From contig CAZCUN010000003.1 of the NCBI GenBank assembly GCA_964502215.1, positions 26,134-90,133 of the forward strand: DNA of 64,000 bases. The letters run 5' to 3'. The DNA is from JAALLB01 sp964502215. Lineage in GTDB: Bacteria; Pseudomonadota; Alphaproteobacteria; Rhizobiales; Rhizobiaceae. Below are positions 1 to 7,917 of this stretch, one piece after another (position 1 is the stretch's first letter; every line of letters begins with the position of its first letter). The position numbers were made by a program, and so were the translations under genes. The notes under the pieces are model-generated. The model saw nothing but the letters and a program-made list of their open reading frames with translations, did not search any database and was not told where the DNA came from.

Positions 1-83
1 TTCCTGGTGTTGTAACATCTGCTCAAGTCTTAGATACGGTCGTGCCGCATGGTGATATAATGAGCCAAAAGGTGGCAGATTGA
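1..83 (+). CDS. crtI: Phytoene desaturase CrtI, C-terminal fragment (cut by window edge)
   Basis: Reading from base 3, the frame gives PGVVTSAQVLDTVVPHGDIM and then a few polar residues before TGA at 81-83. The PG(V)-SA-VLD pattern is the usual C-terminus of bacterial CrtI desaturases, which convert phytoene to neurosporene or lycopene. The next gene, crtB, starts 1 base after the stop; crtI-crtB is the standard pair in purple-bacterial carotenoid clusters. Only about 26 residues are present, so the call rests on this tail and on context. Confidence 0.7.
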   Translation, partial: PGVVTSAQVLDTVVPHGDIMSQKVAD

Positions 84-84
84 G

Positions 85-1113
85 ATGATACGTAAACTCA
101 CACCAGAACACTTGAAGGAATGTCGTAAGATTATTCGCGAAGGTTCAAAAAGTTTCTACTTTGCTTCCCTCTTATTACCTTCAGAAATTAGATTGGCAGC
201 TAATGCACTTTATGCTTTTTGCAGAGTATCAGATGATATTGCCGACGCACCTGGGTCTGACTTGGAAGCAGTAAATCGTTTGCGAGATAGGCTTGATAGA
301 GCATACCAAGGCAACCCTTATGACCATGCAGCAGATTGCGCTTTTGCAGAAGTCGTTGCTCAATATGAAATTCCAAAGCTTGTTCCGCTTTCAATGATTG
401 AAGGCTTTGAATGGGATGTAACTGGCAAGACGTATGAAAATCTAAGCGATGTAATTGATTATTCTGCAAGAGTTGCGGGAACTGTTGGCATCATGATGAG
501 CATGTTAATGGGTAGACGCGAGCGTGCAACGCTTGCCAGAGCCTGTGACCTTGGCCTTGCCATGCAACTCATAAATATCTCACGTGATGTAGGAGAAGAT
601 GCGCGCAACGGGCGGGTTTATCTGCCAGCAGATTGGTTGGCTGAGGCTGGTGTTGACCGTGATGAATTATTAGCCAATCCAACGTTTACGCCAGAACTTG
701 GGTCTGTTGTGGAGCGTCTTTTAGATAAGGCAGATGAAATATATGAAAGAGCTTGGACAGGGATAGCTGACCTACCTTCTTCTTGCCGTCCAGGCATTCG
801 AGCGGCTGCACTTGTTTATAATGAGATTGGCACAATGGTCAGAGTCAATGGCTTTAACTCAGTTGACCATAGAGCTTATACAACCCGAAGCAGAAAGCTG
901 GGTCTTATGCTGCAAGTGCCAGGCAAACCGTTTGATATCATTTCATGTGACCAAAGCGAACCTTTGCCAGAAGTGACTTACCTTGTTGATGCAGCTCAAA
1001 AAGAGTTTGACCTCCCATCAGGGGATGCTGAGTGGGTTGTTGATTTATTCACCAGAATGAAACAACAAGATATTGATTATTTGGCTAACGCTAAAGCACA
1101 AAGTTCGAGGTAA
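85..1113 (+). CDS. crtB: Phytoene synthase
   Basis: CrtB joins two geranylgeranyl diphosphates head to head into phytoene, the first carotenoid-specific step. The 342-residue protein shows both Asp-rich Mg/diphosphate motifs of the squalene/phytoene synthase family: D50-D54 in SDDIAD and D168-D172 in SRDVGED, the second followed by NGRVYLP. Length is normal for the family. The ATG lies 1 base after the crtI stop, which suggests translational coupling, and a 51-codon gene follows 5 bases downstream. Confidence 0.95.
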   Translation: MIRKLTPEHLKECRKIIREGSKSFYFASLLLPSEIRLAANALYAFCRVSDDIADAPGSDLEAVNRLRDRLDRAYQGNPYDHAADCAFAEVVAQYEIPKLVPLSMIEGFEWDVTGKTYENLSDVIDYSARVAGTVGIMMSMLMGRRERATLARACDLGLAMQLINISRDVGEDARNGRVYLPADWLAEAGVDRDELLANPTFTPELGSVVERLLDKADEIYERAWTGIADLPSSCRPGIRAAALVYNEIGTMVRVNGFNSVDHRAYTTRSRKLGLMLQVPGKPFDIISCDQSEPLPEVTYLVDAAQKEFDLPSGDAEWVVDLFTRMKQQDIDYLANAKAQSSR

Positions 1114-1118
1114 CATCA

Positions 1119-1274
1119 ATGGACATAAAAAGCTGGATAGGTGTGATAGAGCTGATCTCAGTTTTCGGGTTGTTCATCTTGTTTTGTTGGTGGCAACTTC
1201 GAAGTCTTGATAAGCTTGATAAAGCAGAGGCAGACAAAGAAGAACTTGAAGTGACAAATAAGATTGCTGACTAA
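1119..1274 (+). CDS. Small single-pass membrane peptide (51 aa), function unknown
   Basis: An ATG 5 bases after the crtB stop opens a 51-codon frame that begins MDIKSWIGVIELISVFGLF. It has one hydrophobic span (about residues 7-25) ending in CWW and then a highly charged helix-forming tail rich in Lys, Glu and Asp. The stop overlaps the stop of convergent crtC by 3 bases. The compact spacing and the TM-plus-charged-tail design support a real gene. I do not recognise the family. In other PGCs this slot can hold tspO, but this peptide is far too short for that. Confidence 0.6.
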   Translation: MDIKSWIGVIELISVFGLFILFCWWQLRSLDKLDKAEADKEELEVTNKIAD

Positions 1275-2233
1275 CGTTTTACACGCGGCATTCTGAACGG
1301 CAACAAACACCGTACCCATTGACTTGCAAAGCGATCACAATCCAAACTTTCATGAACGGCAACAATATCCTCACCATTGAACTGAGTTTGAATTTGCGAG
1401 CGCGTATAAAAAGGCGTGTCTTCCAACATGCTTAAAGTTTGAGGCGCATATCCTTCTTCAACAAGTGTAGAACGTGGCACCCGCCAAATCGTTCCCTTTG
1501 AAAGCATTTTTCTGGGTGGGACTTTGATGTTTTGAACGTTTCCATTCTTATTAATCTTCAAAGCAAGTTGACGATTTTCGCCATCTCTCGTGAAGGCGTC
1601 GTATAAGATACCAGTTCCATCTTTAAGGTGTCCACGTGACCAATCCCAATTTTTAAAACCTGCCTCAAGGGGTTCACTTCCCCAATTAGAATCGATATAG
1701 CCACTGCCTTGCCAGTTTAAGTCAGGTTTGTTGAACTGAACTTCTGCATGTGCAAGTGGCGCAATCGGTTGCCAAAAGTGTTTTCCATTGCCATCCAATT
1801 GAAAAGAAGATGTTGTGAGCGCATGAGGTGTAAGACGTATTGTGCCTTCAACTTTACGAAAGATGGGGTTAGCCCATTCATTAATTCTAATGACAAGCGT
1901 ATCGCCATCCCATTCAAGATCGCTTGGTCCTATAACAAGGCGATTGGTGCTTTGTTGAAGTCCCTCTTCACCACGCTCTGTCATCGTCCATCGTTTAACG
2001 CCTTTGCCATAAAGCCCCACATTAAGCGCTACGTGATTGTTGGGGTTATGTCGCCCTGACCATGCATAATAAGGTGAGAAAACAGAACCAATCATCGCAA
2101 TTATTGAAAACCCAAATTGGCCATCATCGCTGATAGCATCTGCATACCACCAGCCATAACCTTGGGGTGAAACTGTCTTGCTAAAGTCTGGGCCATTAAT
2201 TTGATTGTGAAGATTTGAATTTTGATTAAGCAA
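1271..2233 (-). CDS. crtC: Hydroxyneurosporene/carotenoid 1,2-hydratase
   Basis: CrtC hydrates the 1,2 double bond of neurosporene-type carotenes on the route to spheroidene. The conserved N-terminal block GYGWWYADAISDDGQFG then IGSVFSPYYAWSG is typical of CrtC, as is the later NWDWSRG. I place the start at a TTG at 2233 because GGAG sits 7 bases upstream (320 aa). An in-frame ATG at 2305 would give 344 aa but adds residues deep inside crtD with no ribosome site. The start then overlaps the crtD stop by 8 bases, so the two are probably coupled. Confidence 0.88.
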   Translation of the reverse strand: MLNQNSNLHNQINGPDFSKTVSPQGYGWWYADAISDDGQFGFSIIAMIGSVFSPYYAWSGRHNPNNHVALNVGLYGKGVKRWTMTERGEEGLQQSTNRLVIGPSDLEWDGDTLVIRINEWANPIFRKVEGTIRLTPHALTTSSFQLDGNGKHFWQPIAPLAHAEVQFNKPDLNWQGSGYIDSNWGSEPLEAGFKNWDWSRGHLKDGTGILYDAFTRDGENRQLALKINKNGNVQNIKVPPRKMLSKGTIWRVPRSTLVEEGYAPQTLSMLEDTPFYTRSQIQTQFNGEDIVAVHESLDCDRFASQWVRCLLPFRMPRVKR

Positions 2234-3728
2234 GGATTTTCTCCGCAGCCAATATGCCAGACATTGTTGCCATAGGAACGCCAGGGCCTGGGTGTACGCT
2301 TCCACCTGCTAGATAAAGACCTGGAATTTTAGTCTCGCACCCAGGCCTTGCAAAAGAAGCTGTCCAGCCATGCGATGCTCGCCCATAAAGTGCGCCACCA
2401 GAACCAGGGAAAAGTTTTTCAAAGTCAGCGGCTTGCGTTTCTATTGCGGATTGGGGTTCAATTTGAAGCCCACATTTTTCTGCAATAGCAATCATATCAT
2501 TCTGACAAGCTTGAATTTCATCACTAGACAATCGCTTTGTATCACCAAATGCTGGAGAGTTTATCAGGCATAAAAGACGTTCATCGCCTGCACAAGTTTT
2601 TTCAAAATGATCACTTCGGTCTTGTGCACAGATATATAGTGTTGGTTTTTTAGGTATTTGTCTTTGCCTGAATATCGTATCAAACTCAAGTTTATAATCC
2701 TCTGAAAATAACACGTTATGTCGATGTAAATCCATGCCTTTGGTCTTGGCTGTCATTGACCAAGTTAGCGCTGATAAAGAACGTTTGTGAGGGGGTACAA
2801 TCATTGAGCCTGCGTTTGCGCCTGATAAAAAATCAGTCGTTAATCTAGAAACATCCCCGCAATAAATAACTTTATTGGCAGTTAGAATATCACCGTTTTC
2901 AAGAACAACACCGCCAGTTTTTGAGTTTTGGATAAGCATATTTTTTACGTTAGTATTACTGTGGAATTTAACGCCTTGCTGCTTGGCTACCTTTAACATT
3001 GCTTGTGCAAGTTTATGCATTCCACCTTTGATAAGCCACACCCCTTCTTGTTCGACATGAGCGATCAACATTAAGGTTGCTGGCGCTAGATAAGGTGATG
3101 AACCGACATAAGTTGCATACCGCCCAAAGAGTTGTTGTAATCGCGGGTCAGGAAAATATCGCCCAAGCGCACTCCATAACGTATTTAAAGGCTTTAAACC
3201 CCATAGTGCTTTTAAGTTTGTAAAACCAACACGATTTGCCAAGTCAAAGGGTGAGGGGCGTTGAGCGCCAATCATCGTATCTTTTAGGGTCTCAAAGATT
3301 GCGCCTGCATCTTCGCAAAACTCTAAATAACCTTTGGCATTTTTTGCATCAAAGAAGTCACCTATCTTATCAGCTGATTGCTGACGGTCAGCATGAAGGT
3401 CAAATGTTCCTGATGTATCCCAAGCATGGCGCGCTAAGATATCAGCTTTTTCAAGCGTAACATGATCTTCAATTTTCGTTCCTGCCATATCAAAAAGTTG
3501 ATCAAAAATATATTTCATCGTGAAGACAGTTGGCCCTGAATCAATGCCGCCAATATCACAAGCAATTTCTCGCATTTTACCGCCTGGATAAGCCTGTGTT
3601 TCAAGCAGAGTTACGTCTTCTCCTTGTGATGCAAGCGTAATGCTTGCGGCTAAACCAGCCATGCCAGCACCAATAATTATCGTACGGTTTGCCCCCTCGA
3701 CAGTTTTTTCAACTGTTACATTCAACAC
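2226..3728 (-). CDS. crtD: Methoxyneurosporene/hydroxyneurosporene 3,4-desaturase
   Basis: CrtD is an FAD-dependent carotenoid desaturase of the CrtI family that adds the 3,4 double bond after CrtC and CrtF act. The dinucleotide motif IIIGAGMAGLAAS lies near residues 17-29, and the family C-terminal motif LYLAGGSVHPGPGVP is present. The likely start is GTG at 3728, with AGGAG 10 bases upstream; a longer frame reaches an ATG at 3788 but would run across the PpsR operator. It diverges from crtE across a tandem PpsR site and is followed by crtC. Confidence 0.92.
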   Translation of the reverse strand: MLNVTVEKTVEGANRTIIIGAGMAGLAASITLASQGEDVTLLETQAYPGGKMREIACDIGGIDSGPTVFTMKYIFDQLFDMAGTKIEDHVTLEKADILARHAWDTSGTFDLHADRQQSADKIGDFFDAKNAKGYLEFCEDAGAIFETLKDTMIGAQRPSPFDLANRVGFTNLKALWGLKPLNTLWSALGRYFPDPRLQQLFGRYATYVGSSPYLAPATLMLIAHVEQEGVWLIKGGMHKLAQAMLKVAKQQGVKFHSNTNVKNMLIQNSKTGGVVLENGDILTANKVIYCGDVSRLTTDFLSGANAGSMIVPPHKRSLSALTWSMTAKTKGMDLHRHNVLFSEDYKLEFDTIFRQRQIPKKPTLYICAQDRSDHFEKTCAGDERLLCLINSPAFGDTKRLSSDEIQACQNDMIAIAEKCGLQIEPQSAIETQAADFEKLFPGSGGALYGRASHGWTASFARPGCETKIPGLYLAGGSVHPGPGVPMATMSGILAAEKILA

Positions 3729-3764
3729 AATAAATAATCTCCTGCTTGCATTATGAATAAATAT

Positions 3765-3808
3765 CGTCAATATTAAATGACAAGTCAAATTGTCAAATTA
3801 ATTAGACA
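3765..3808. promoter_or_regulatory. Tandem PpsR/CrtJ operator between crtD and crtE
   Basis: Two 18-bp palindromes fit TGT-N12-ACA. CGTCAATATTAAATGACA (3765-3782) has one mismatch, and TGTCAAATTAATTAGACA (3791-3808) is perfect. The gap is exactly 8 bp, the spacing known for cooperative CrtJ/PpsR binding. The pair lies between the divergent crtD (GTG 3728) and crtE (ATG 3837) starts, so it can control both carotenoid operons. Binding itself is inferred. Confidence 0.85.
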
Positions 3809-3836
3809 TAATGATTTGGCTTAATTGGAGGATAAA

Positions 3837-4706
3837 ATGGAAGCTGTTGCTCGCATAGAGGCGTGTCTTGAAACTGCCATAGAAATGGCGACTGCTAATT
3901 CGTGTCCTCCAAAACTTGCAAAAGCAGTTCGATATTCAGTTTTTCCAGGGGGTGCACGCGTGCGCCCTTTGCTTACTTTATCTGTAGCAGCTGCTTGTTC
4001 TTGTAAGGATGGCGAAGTGGCAGAAGGTGCCGCAGCTGCAATTGAAATGTTGCATTGCGCTTCTCTTGTTCATGACGATTTACCTTGTTTTGATGATGCG
4101 GATTTAAGACGTGGGCATCCAAGTGTTCATGCTTTGCATGGACAACCTTTAGCAGTACTTGCAGGCGATGCGCTTATTGTTGAGGCGTTTAATACAATTA
4201 CGAGAGCATGTGCAAAACGCCCAGAACGACTTGCACCTCTTATTACTACGATTGCTTCATCCGTTGGAATGTCTGGTGGGATAATCGCTGGGCAAGCTTG
4301 GGAAAGTGAAAGCAAAATCAATGTTTCGGAATATCATCGTGCCAAAACGGGCTCCCTGTTCGTTGGTGCGGTGACATCGGGCGCTATAGCTGCGGGTTCA
4401 GACCCGTCGCTATGGCGTCCTCTTGGAGAACAAATCGGCGAAGCCTATCAAATTGCTGATGATTTGTTGGATGCTGTTGGTACGGTTCAAGAAAGCGGCA
4501 AGCCAGTTGCTCAAGATACAAACCTATCTAGGCCTAGTGCTGTTTCCAGATATGGCCTTGAGGGTGCAATGTCTCGCTTGAAATCGATTGTAAATGATGC
4601 GGCAAACTCTATTCCTGAGTGCAAAGGCAGTGACGAATTACGCGAATTAATAGTTGCACAAGCAACCCGTCTTGTTCCTGCAAAACTTGCAAAAAACGCA
4701 GCATAA
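3837..4706 (+). CDS. crtE: Geranylgeranyl diphosphate synthase
   Basis: CrtE condenses isoprenoid diphosphates to the C20 GGPP used by CrtB and by BchG. The chain-length region has the first Asp-rich motif, DDLPCFDDADLRRG (residues 80-93), and the second, YQIADDLLDAVG. I chose ATG 3837 because GGAGG lies 5 bases upstream; the TTG at 3825 contains that ribosome site itself and is unlikely. It heads the crtEF-bchCXYZ-puf series. Confidence 0.93.
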   Translation: MEAVARIEACLETAIEMATANSCPPKLAKAVRYSVFPGGARVRPLLTLSVAAACSCKDGEVAEGAAAAIEMLHCASLVHDDLPCFDDADLRRGHPSVHALHGQPLAVLAGDALIVEAFNTITRACAKRPERLAPLITTIASSVGMSGGIIAGQAWESESKINVSEYHRAKTGSLFVGAVTSGAIAAGSDPSLWRPLGEQIGEAYQIADDLLDAVGTVQESGKPVAQDTNLSRPSAVSRYGLEGAMSRLKSIVNDAANSIPECKGSDELRELIVAQATRLVPAKLAKNAA

Positions 4707-4723
4707 TTTTGAGGTAATGAGCA

Positions 4724-5836
4724 GTGTCGCTTTATGATGTCTGGCTTGATTTCCAAGAAAAGTGCCTGACTTCTCAAAAATTCCACGATTTTGCAACTAA
4801 ATTTCCGCTTACCAGACCTATTGTCCGTAAACGTCAAAGCGAGCTGTTTGATATCGTTTCAGGCTTTGTCTATTCACAAATTTTAAGTGCTTGCGTTGAG
4901 TTAGGCCTGTTCTCGCACCCTAAAATGAAAGCGCCAGGGGCAACGCTAGAAGAAATTTCAGAAATTACAAAACTTGGCTTAGATGAGACAAGACGTTTAA
5001 TGGATGGCGCTGTTTCTCTTAGGTTGTTTGAAAAACGCCATGGAAAATATCGCTATGGTGATTTAGGTGCTGCCCTTTCAATCAACAAAGGTGTCTTGGC
5101 TATGATAGGTCACCATGGCGAGTTTTATAAAGATCTTATAGAGCCAATCGAGCTTCTAAAATCAGGCAGACGTGAGACGCATTTATCACGCTATTGGGAT
5201 TATGCCAGAAACGATGACCCAGCAGCTGTTGATGGGGAAAAAGTAAGCGCTTATAGCGAGCTCATGAGTGAAAGCCAACTGATGGTTTCCAAAGAGGTTC
5301 TAGCAAGCTTTAATTTTTCATCGTTTAAAACACTATTAGATGTTGGTGGCGGACAAGGAACATTCTTAACTTGCATAGCTGAGTCTTACACAGACCTTGA
5401 AATTAAGCTGTTTGATTTGCCAGAAGTTGCAAAACGCGCAGAAGCCACTTTTGTTAGTAATGAGTTATCCACAAGAGCCACGTGCTATGGTGGTTCATTC
5501 TTCGATGACGATCTGCCGAAGGGAGCTGATTTAATTTCGTTGGTAAGAATTCTTCATGACCATGACGACGAACCTGTCATGAAAATTTTGGCTGCAGTGT
5601 ATAAAGCTTTGGACAAAGGTGGGCAATTAATCGTTTGCGAACCTATGTCTACAGGTAATTCAGCTCATAGAATCGCAGATGCTTACTTTAACTTCTATCT
5701 GTACGCGATGGGTAGCGGACGCCCTAGAACACCAGATTATTTGATGAAAATGTTAAAAGAAGTAGGTTTTTCTCATGTCAGAAGCGAAAAAGTCCGATCT
5801 CCTTTGATTACAAGCATCCTTGTTGGGGAAAAATAA
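4724..5836 (+). CDS. crtF: Hydroxyneurosporene/demethylspheroidene O-methyltransferase
   Basis: CrtF methylates the C1 hydroxyl of the carotenoid with S-adenosylmethionine. The 370-residue protein has an N-terminal winged-helix dimerisation domain (QILSACVELGLFS region) and a C-terminal Rossmann SAM-binding domain with LLDVGGGQGTFL. RILHDHDDEPVMKIL is the O-methyltransferase catalytic His region. Start is GTG 4724 with GAGG 9 bases upstream. It follows crtE by 17 bases and precedes the bchC promoter. Confidence 0.92.
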   Translation: MSLYDVWLDFQEKCLTSQKFHDFATKFPLTRPIVRKRQSELFDIVSGFVYSQILSACVELGLFSHPKMKAPGATLEEISEITKLGLDETRRLMDGAVSLRLFEKRHGKYRYGDLGAALSINKGVLAMIGHHGEFYKDLIEPIELLKSGRRETHLSRYWDYARNDDPAAVDGEKVSAYSELMSESQLMVSKEVLASFNFSSFKTLLDVGGGQGTFLTCIAESYTDLEIKLFDLPEVAKRAEATFVSNELSTRATCYGGSFFDDDLPKGADLISLVRILHDHDDEPVMKILAAVYKALDKGGQLIVCEPMSTGNSAHRIADAYFNFYLYAMGSGRPRTPDYLMKMLKEVGFSHVRSEKVRSPLITSILVGEK

Positions 5837-5847
5837 ACAACAATTAC

Positions 5848-5891
5848 TGTCACTTATGGTTGACAATATTTTTTGTCCAAATAATATTACA
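5848..5891. promoter_or_regulatory. Tandem PpsR/CrtJ operator upstream of bchC
   Basis: Two perfect TGT-N12-ACA sites, TGTCACTTATGGTTGACA (5848-5865) and TGTCCAAATAATATTACA (5874-5891), are separated by 8 bp. They lie in the 104-bp gap between crtF and bchC. This matches the arrangement known for the bchC promoter of Rhodobacter, where CrtJ represses under oxygen. It probably gives bchCXYZ-puf its own regulated start inside the superoperon. Confidence 0.88.
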
Positions 5892-5940
5892 TGTAGGGAG
5901 CCCATCTTATTTACGCTTAGCGTTCTAGATTGGGGATGTA

Positions 5941-6882
5941 ATGAAGGCTGACGCCATCATATTTGAAAAACCAGGCAGTCTGGTAGTAGATCAAGCAGAG
6001 TTAAATAACCCTGCAGATCAAGACCTTGTGGTTAAGTCACTTTGGAGTGGTATTAGCACGGGCACTGAAAGACTGTTATGGAATGGCGAAATGCCTGCAT
6101 TCCCGGGTATGGGATATCCACTTGTCCCAGGGTATGAAACAGTTGGCGAGGTTGTTGATGCTTCTGCTGAAAATCGCCATCGTATTGGTGAGCGTGTATT
6201 TGTCCCAGGTTGTTCTGCTTATAAAGAAGTCCGTGGCCTATTTGGTGGCAGTGCTTCTAGTTTAGTCGTTAATACTGAAAAAGCTGTTCGCGTTGATGAG
6301 AGCTTAGGTGACCAAGCTTTGCTTTCTGCTTTAGCTGCAACCGCACATCACGCAATCCAAATTAATCCAAATAAGTTACCAGAGCTGATTGTAGGCAATG
6401 GCGTTTTAGGACGTTTGATTGCCCGCATTACAATTGCTCTTGGTGGTAAAGCACCAACGATATGGGAAACCAATCCAATCCGCCGTGATCAAAGTGAAGG
6501 CTTTCGGGTCATTGATCCTATTGAGGATGAGGGTGCAACTTATGGTTCTATCATTGATGTAAGTGGTGCAAGTGACATCCTAGATATGCTGGTTAAGCAT
6601 CTTGCACATCGTGGTGAAATTACGCTCGCAGGCTTTTATTCAAAACGCGTTGATTTCGCATTTCCATACGCCTTCATGAAAGAGGCTTGCATTCGCATTG
6701 CTGCAGAATGGAAGCCAAATGACCTCGAAGCAATTAATCGTCTGACAGGCGAAGGGGTCTTGTCTTTCGAAAATCTCATCACACATAGCGCCACACCACA
6801 AAAGGCTGCATCTGCGTATGAAACTGCATTCAGTAATCCTGAATGTTTGAAAATGGTTTTAAACTGGGAAGAAAAAACATGA
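5941..6882 (+). CDS. bchC: Bacteriochlorophyllide a dehydrogenase
   Basis: BchC oxidises the 3-hydroxyethyl group of the bacteriochlorin ring to the 3-acetyl group of bacteriochlorophyll a. The 313-residue protein is a medium-chain dehydrogenase-like fold: an N-terminal GroES-like part with SLWSGISTGTERLLW and PGYETVGEV, then a nucleotide-binding part near ELIVGNGVLGRLIARI. The stop overlaps the bchX start by 4 bases (ATGA), so bchC and bchX are coupled. Confidence 0.93.
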   Translation: MKADAIIFEKPGSLVVDQAELNNPADQDLVVKSLWSGISTGTERLLWNGEMPAFPGMGYPLVPGYETVGEVVDASAENRHRIGERVFVPGCSAYKEVRGLFGGSASSLVVNTEKAVRVDESLGDQALLSALAATAHHAIQINPNKLPELIVGNGVLGRLIARITIALGGKAPTIWETNPIRRDQSEGFRVIDPIEDEGATYGSIIDVSGASDILDMLVKHLAHRGEITLAGFYSKRVDFAFPYAFMKEACIRIAAEWKPNDLEAINRLTGEGVLSFENLITHSATPQKAASAYETAFSNPECLKMVLNWEEKT

Positions 6883-7910
6883 TTGAAGATAATGGAAATA
6901 AGCCAAGCGCTGAGGGGCGCGAAGCTACAGACGTTAACATGTATGACTTTTTAAAAGATGAGGCTGCACAAGAGCCTGATCCAGTTCATACAGGCGAAGT
7001 CACAAAAGAAACGCAAGTGATTGCCATTTACGGCAAGGGCGGCATTGGCAAAAGCTTTTCGCTTGCAAACTTGTCATACAACTTGGCGAAAAATGGTAAA
7101 AAGGTCTTGCTGATTGGTTGTGACCCTAAATCAGATACAACGTCACTTCTTTTTGGCGGCAAATCCTGCCCAACTATTATTGAAACCTCTGCCGCAAAGA
7201 AAGCAGCTGGTGAAGATGTAAAAATCTCAGATGTTTGCTTTAAACGCGATGGTGTTTTCGCCATGGAGCTTGGAGGCCCTGAAGTAGGTCGTGGCTGTGG
7301 TGGTCGTGGTATTATTCATGGCTTCGAGTTACTCGAAAAGCTTGGCTTTCACGAGTGGGATTTTGATTATGTTCTACTCGATTTCCTAGGCGATGTAGTT
7401 TGTGGTGGCTTTGGTTTACCGATTGCTCGCGACATGTGTCAAAAGGTGATTGTTGTTGGATCAAACGATCTACAATCGCTTTATGTAGCTAATAATGTTT
7501 GTTCTGCGGTTGAATATTTCCGCAAGCTTGGTGGTAATGTTGGTGTTGCAGGAATGCTCATCAATAAAGACGATGGTACAGGCGAAGCAGCAGCTTTTGC
7601 AAAAGCGGTTAACATTCCAGTGCTAGCGGCAATTCCACAAGATGAAGATATTCGTCGCAAGTCTGCAATGTATGAAATCGTAGGCGATCCAGAAGGTCCT
7701 TGGGGGCCAATGTTCTCTGAACTTGCTCAAAACATGATGACAGCACCACCGCGTCAGCCAACACCGCTTGATCAAGATGGTTTGCTTGGCTTGTTCTCAG
7801 CAGATGAAACAGGTGCTGATTGGGTGCTTGAGCCAGCGCAACCAGAAGACATGTGTGACCCATCCGCCATTGTAACTGAATCCCTAGAAGTCGTTTACGA
7901 CAACGTGTGA
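6879..7910 (+). CDS. bchX: Chlorophyllide a reductase, iron protein subunit
   Basis: BchX is the nitrogenase-NifH-like ATPase that feeds electrons to BchYZ for reduction of ring B. The P-loop IYGKGGIGKSFS is at residues 50-61. The two cluster cysteines are in GRGCGGRG and GDVVCGGFG. Start is the ATG overlapping the bchC stop; an earlier in-frame ATG at 6843 lies within bchC. The N-terminal extension before the P-loop (about 50 residues) is usual for BchX compared with BchL. Confidence 0.95.
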   Translation: MIEDNGNKPSAEGREATDVNMYDFLKDEAAQEPDPVHTGEVTKETQVIAIYGKGGIGKSFSLANLSYNLAKNGKKVLLIGCDPKSDTTSLLFGGKSCPTIIETSAAKKAAGEDVKISDVCFKRDGVFAMELGGPEVGRGCGGRGIIHGFELLEKLGFHEWDFDYVLLDFLGDVVCGGFGLPIARDMCQKVIVVGSNDLQSLYVANNVCSAVEYFRKLGGNVGVAGMLINKDDGTGEAAAFAKAVNIPVLAAIPQDEDIRRKSAMYEIVGDPEGPWGPMFSELAQNMMTAPPRQPTPLDQDGLLGLFSADETGADWVLEPAQPEDMCDPSAIVTESLEVVYDNV

Positions 7911-7917
7911 GCCATTG

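Noticed and set aside
2234..2305. Longer crtC N-terminus from ATG 2305
   Set aside because: The extra 24 residues are crtD sequence in another frame, and a good ribosome site stands before TTG 2233.
3778..3795. TGACA-N8-TGTCA repeat overlapping the crtD/crtE operator
   Set aside because: It has inward-facing ends, opposite to TGT-N12-ACA, and arises from the junction of the two true sites.
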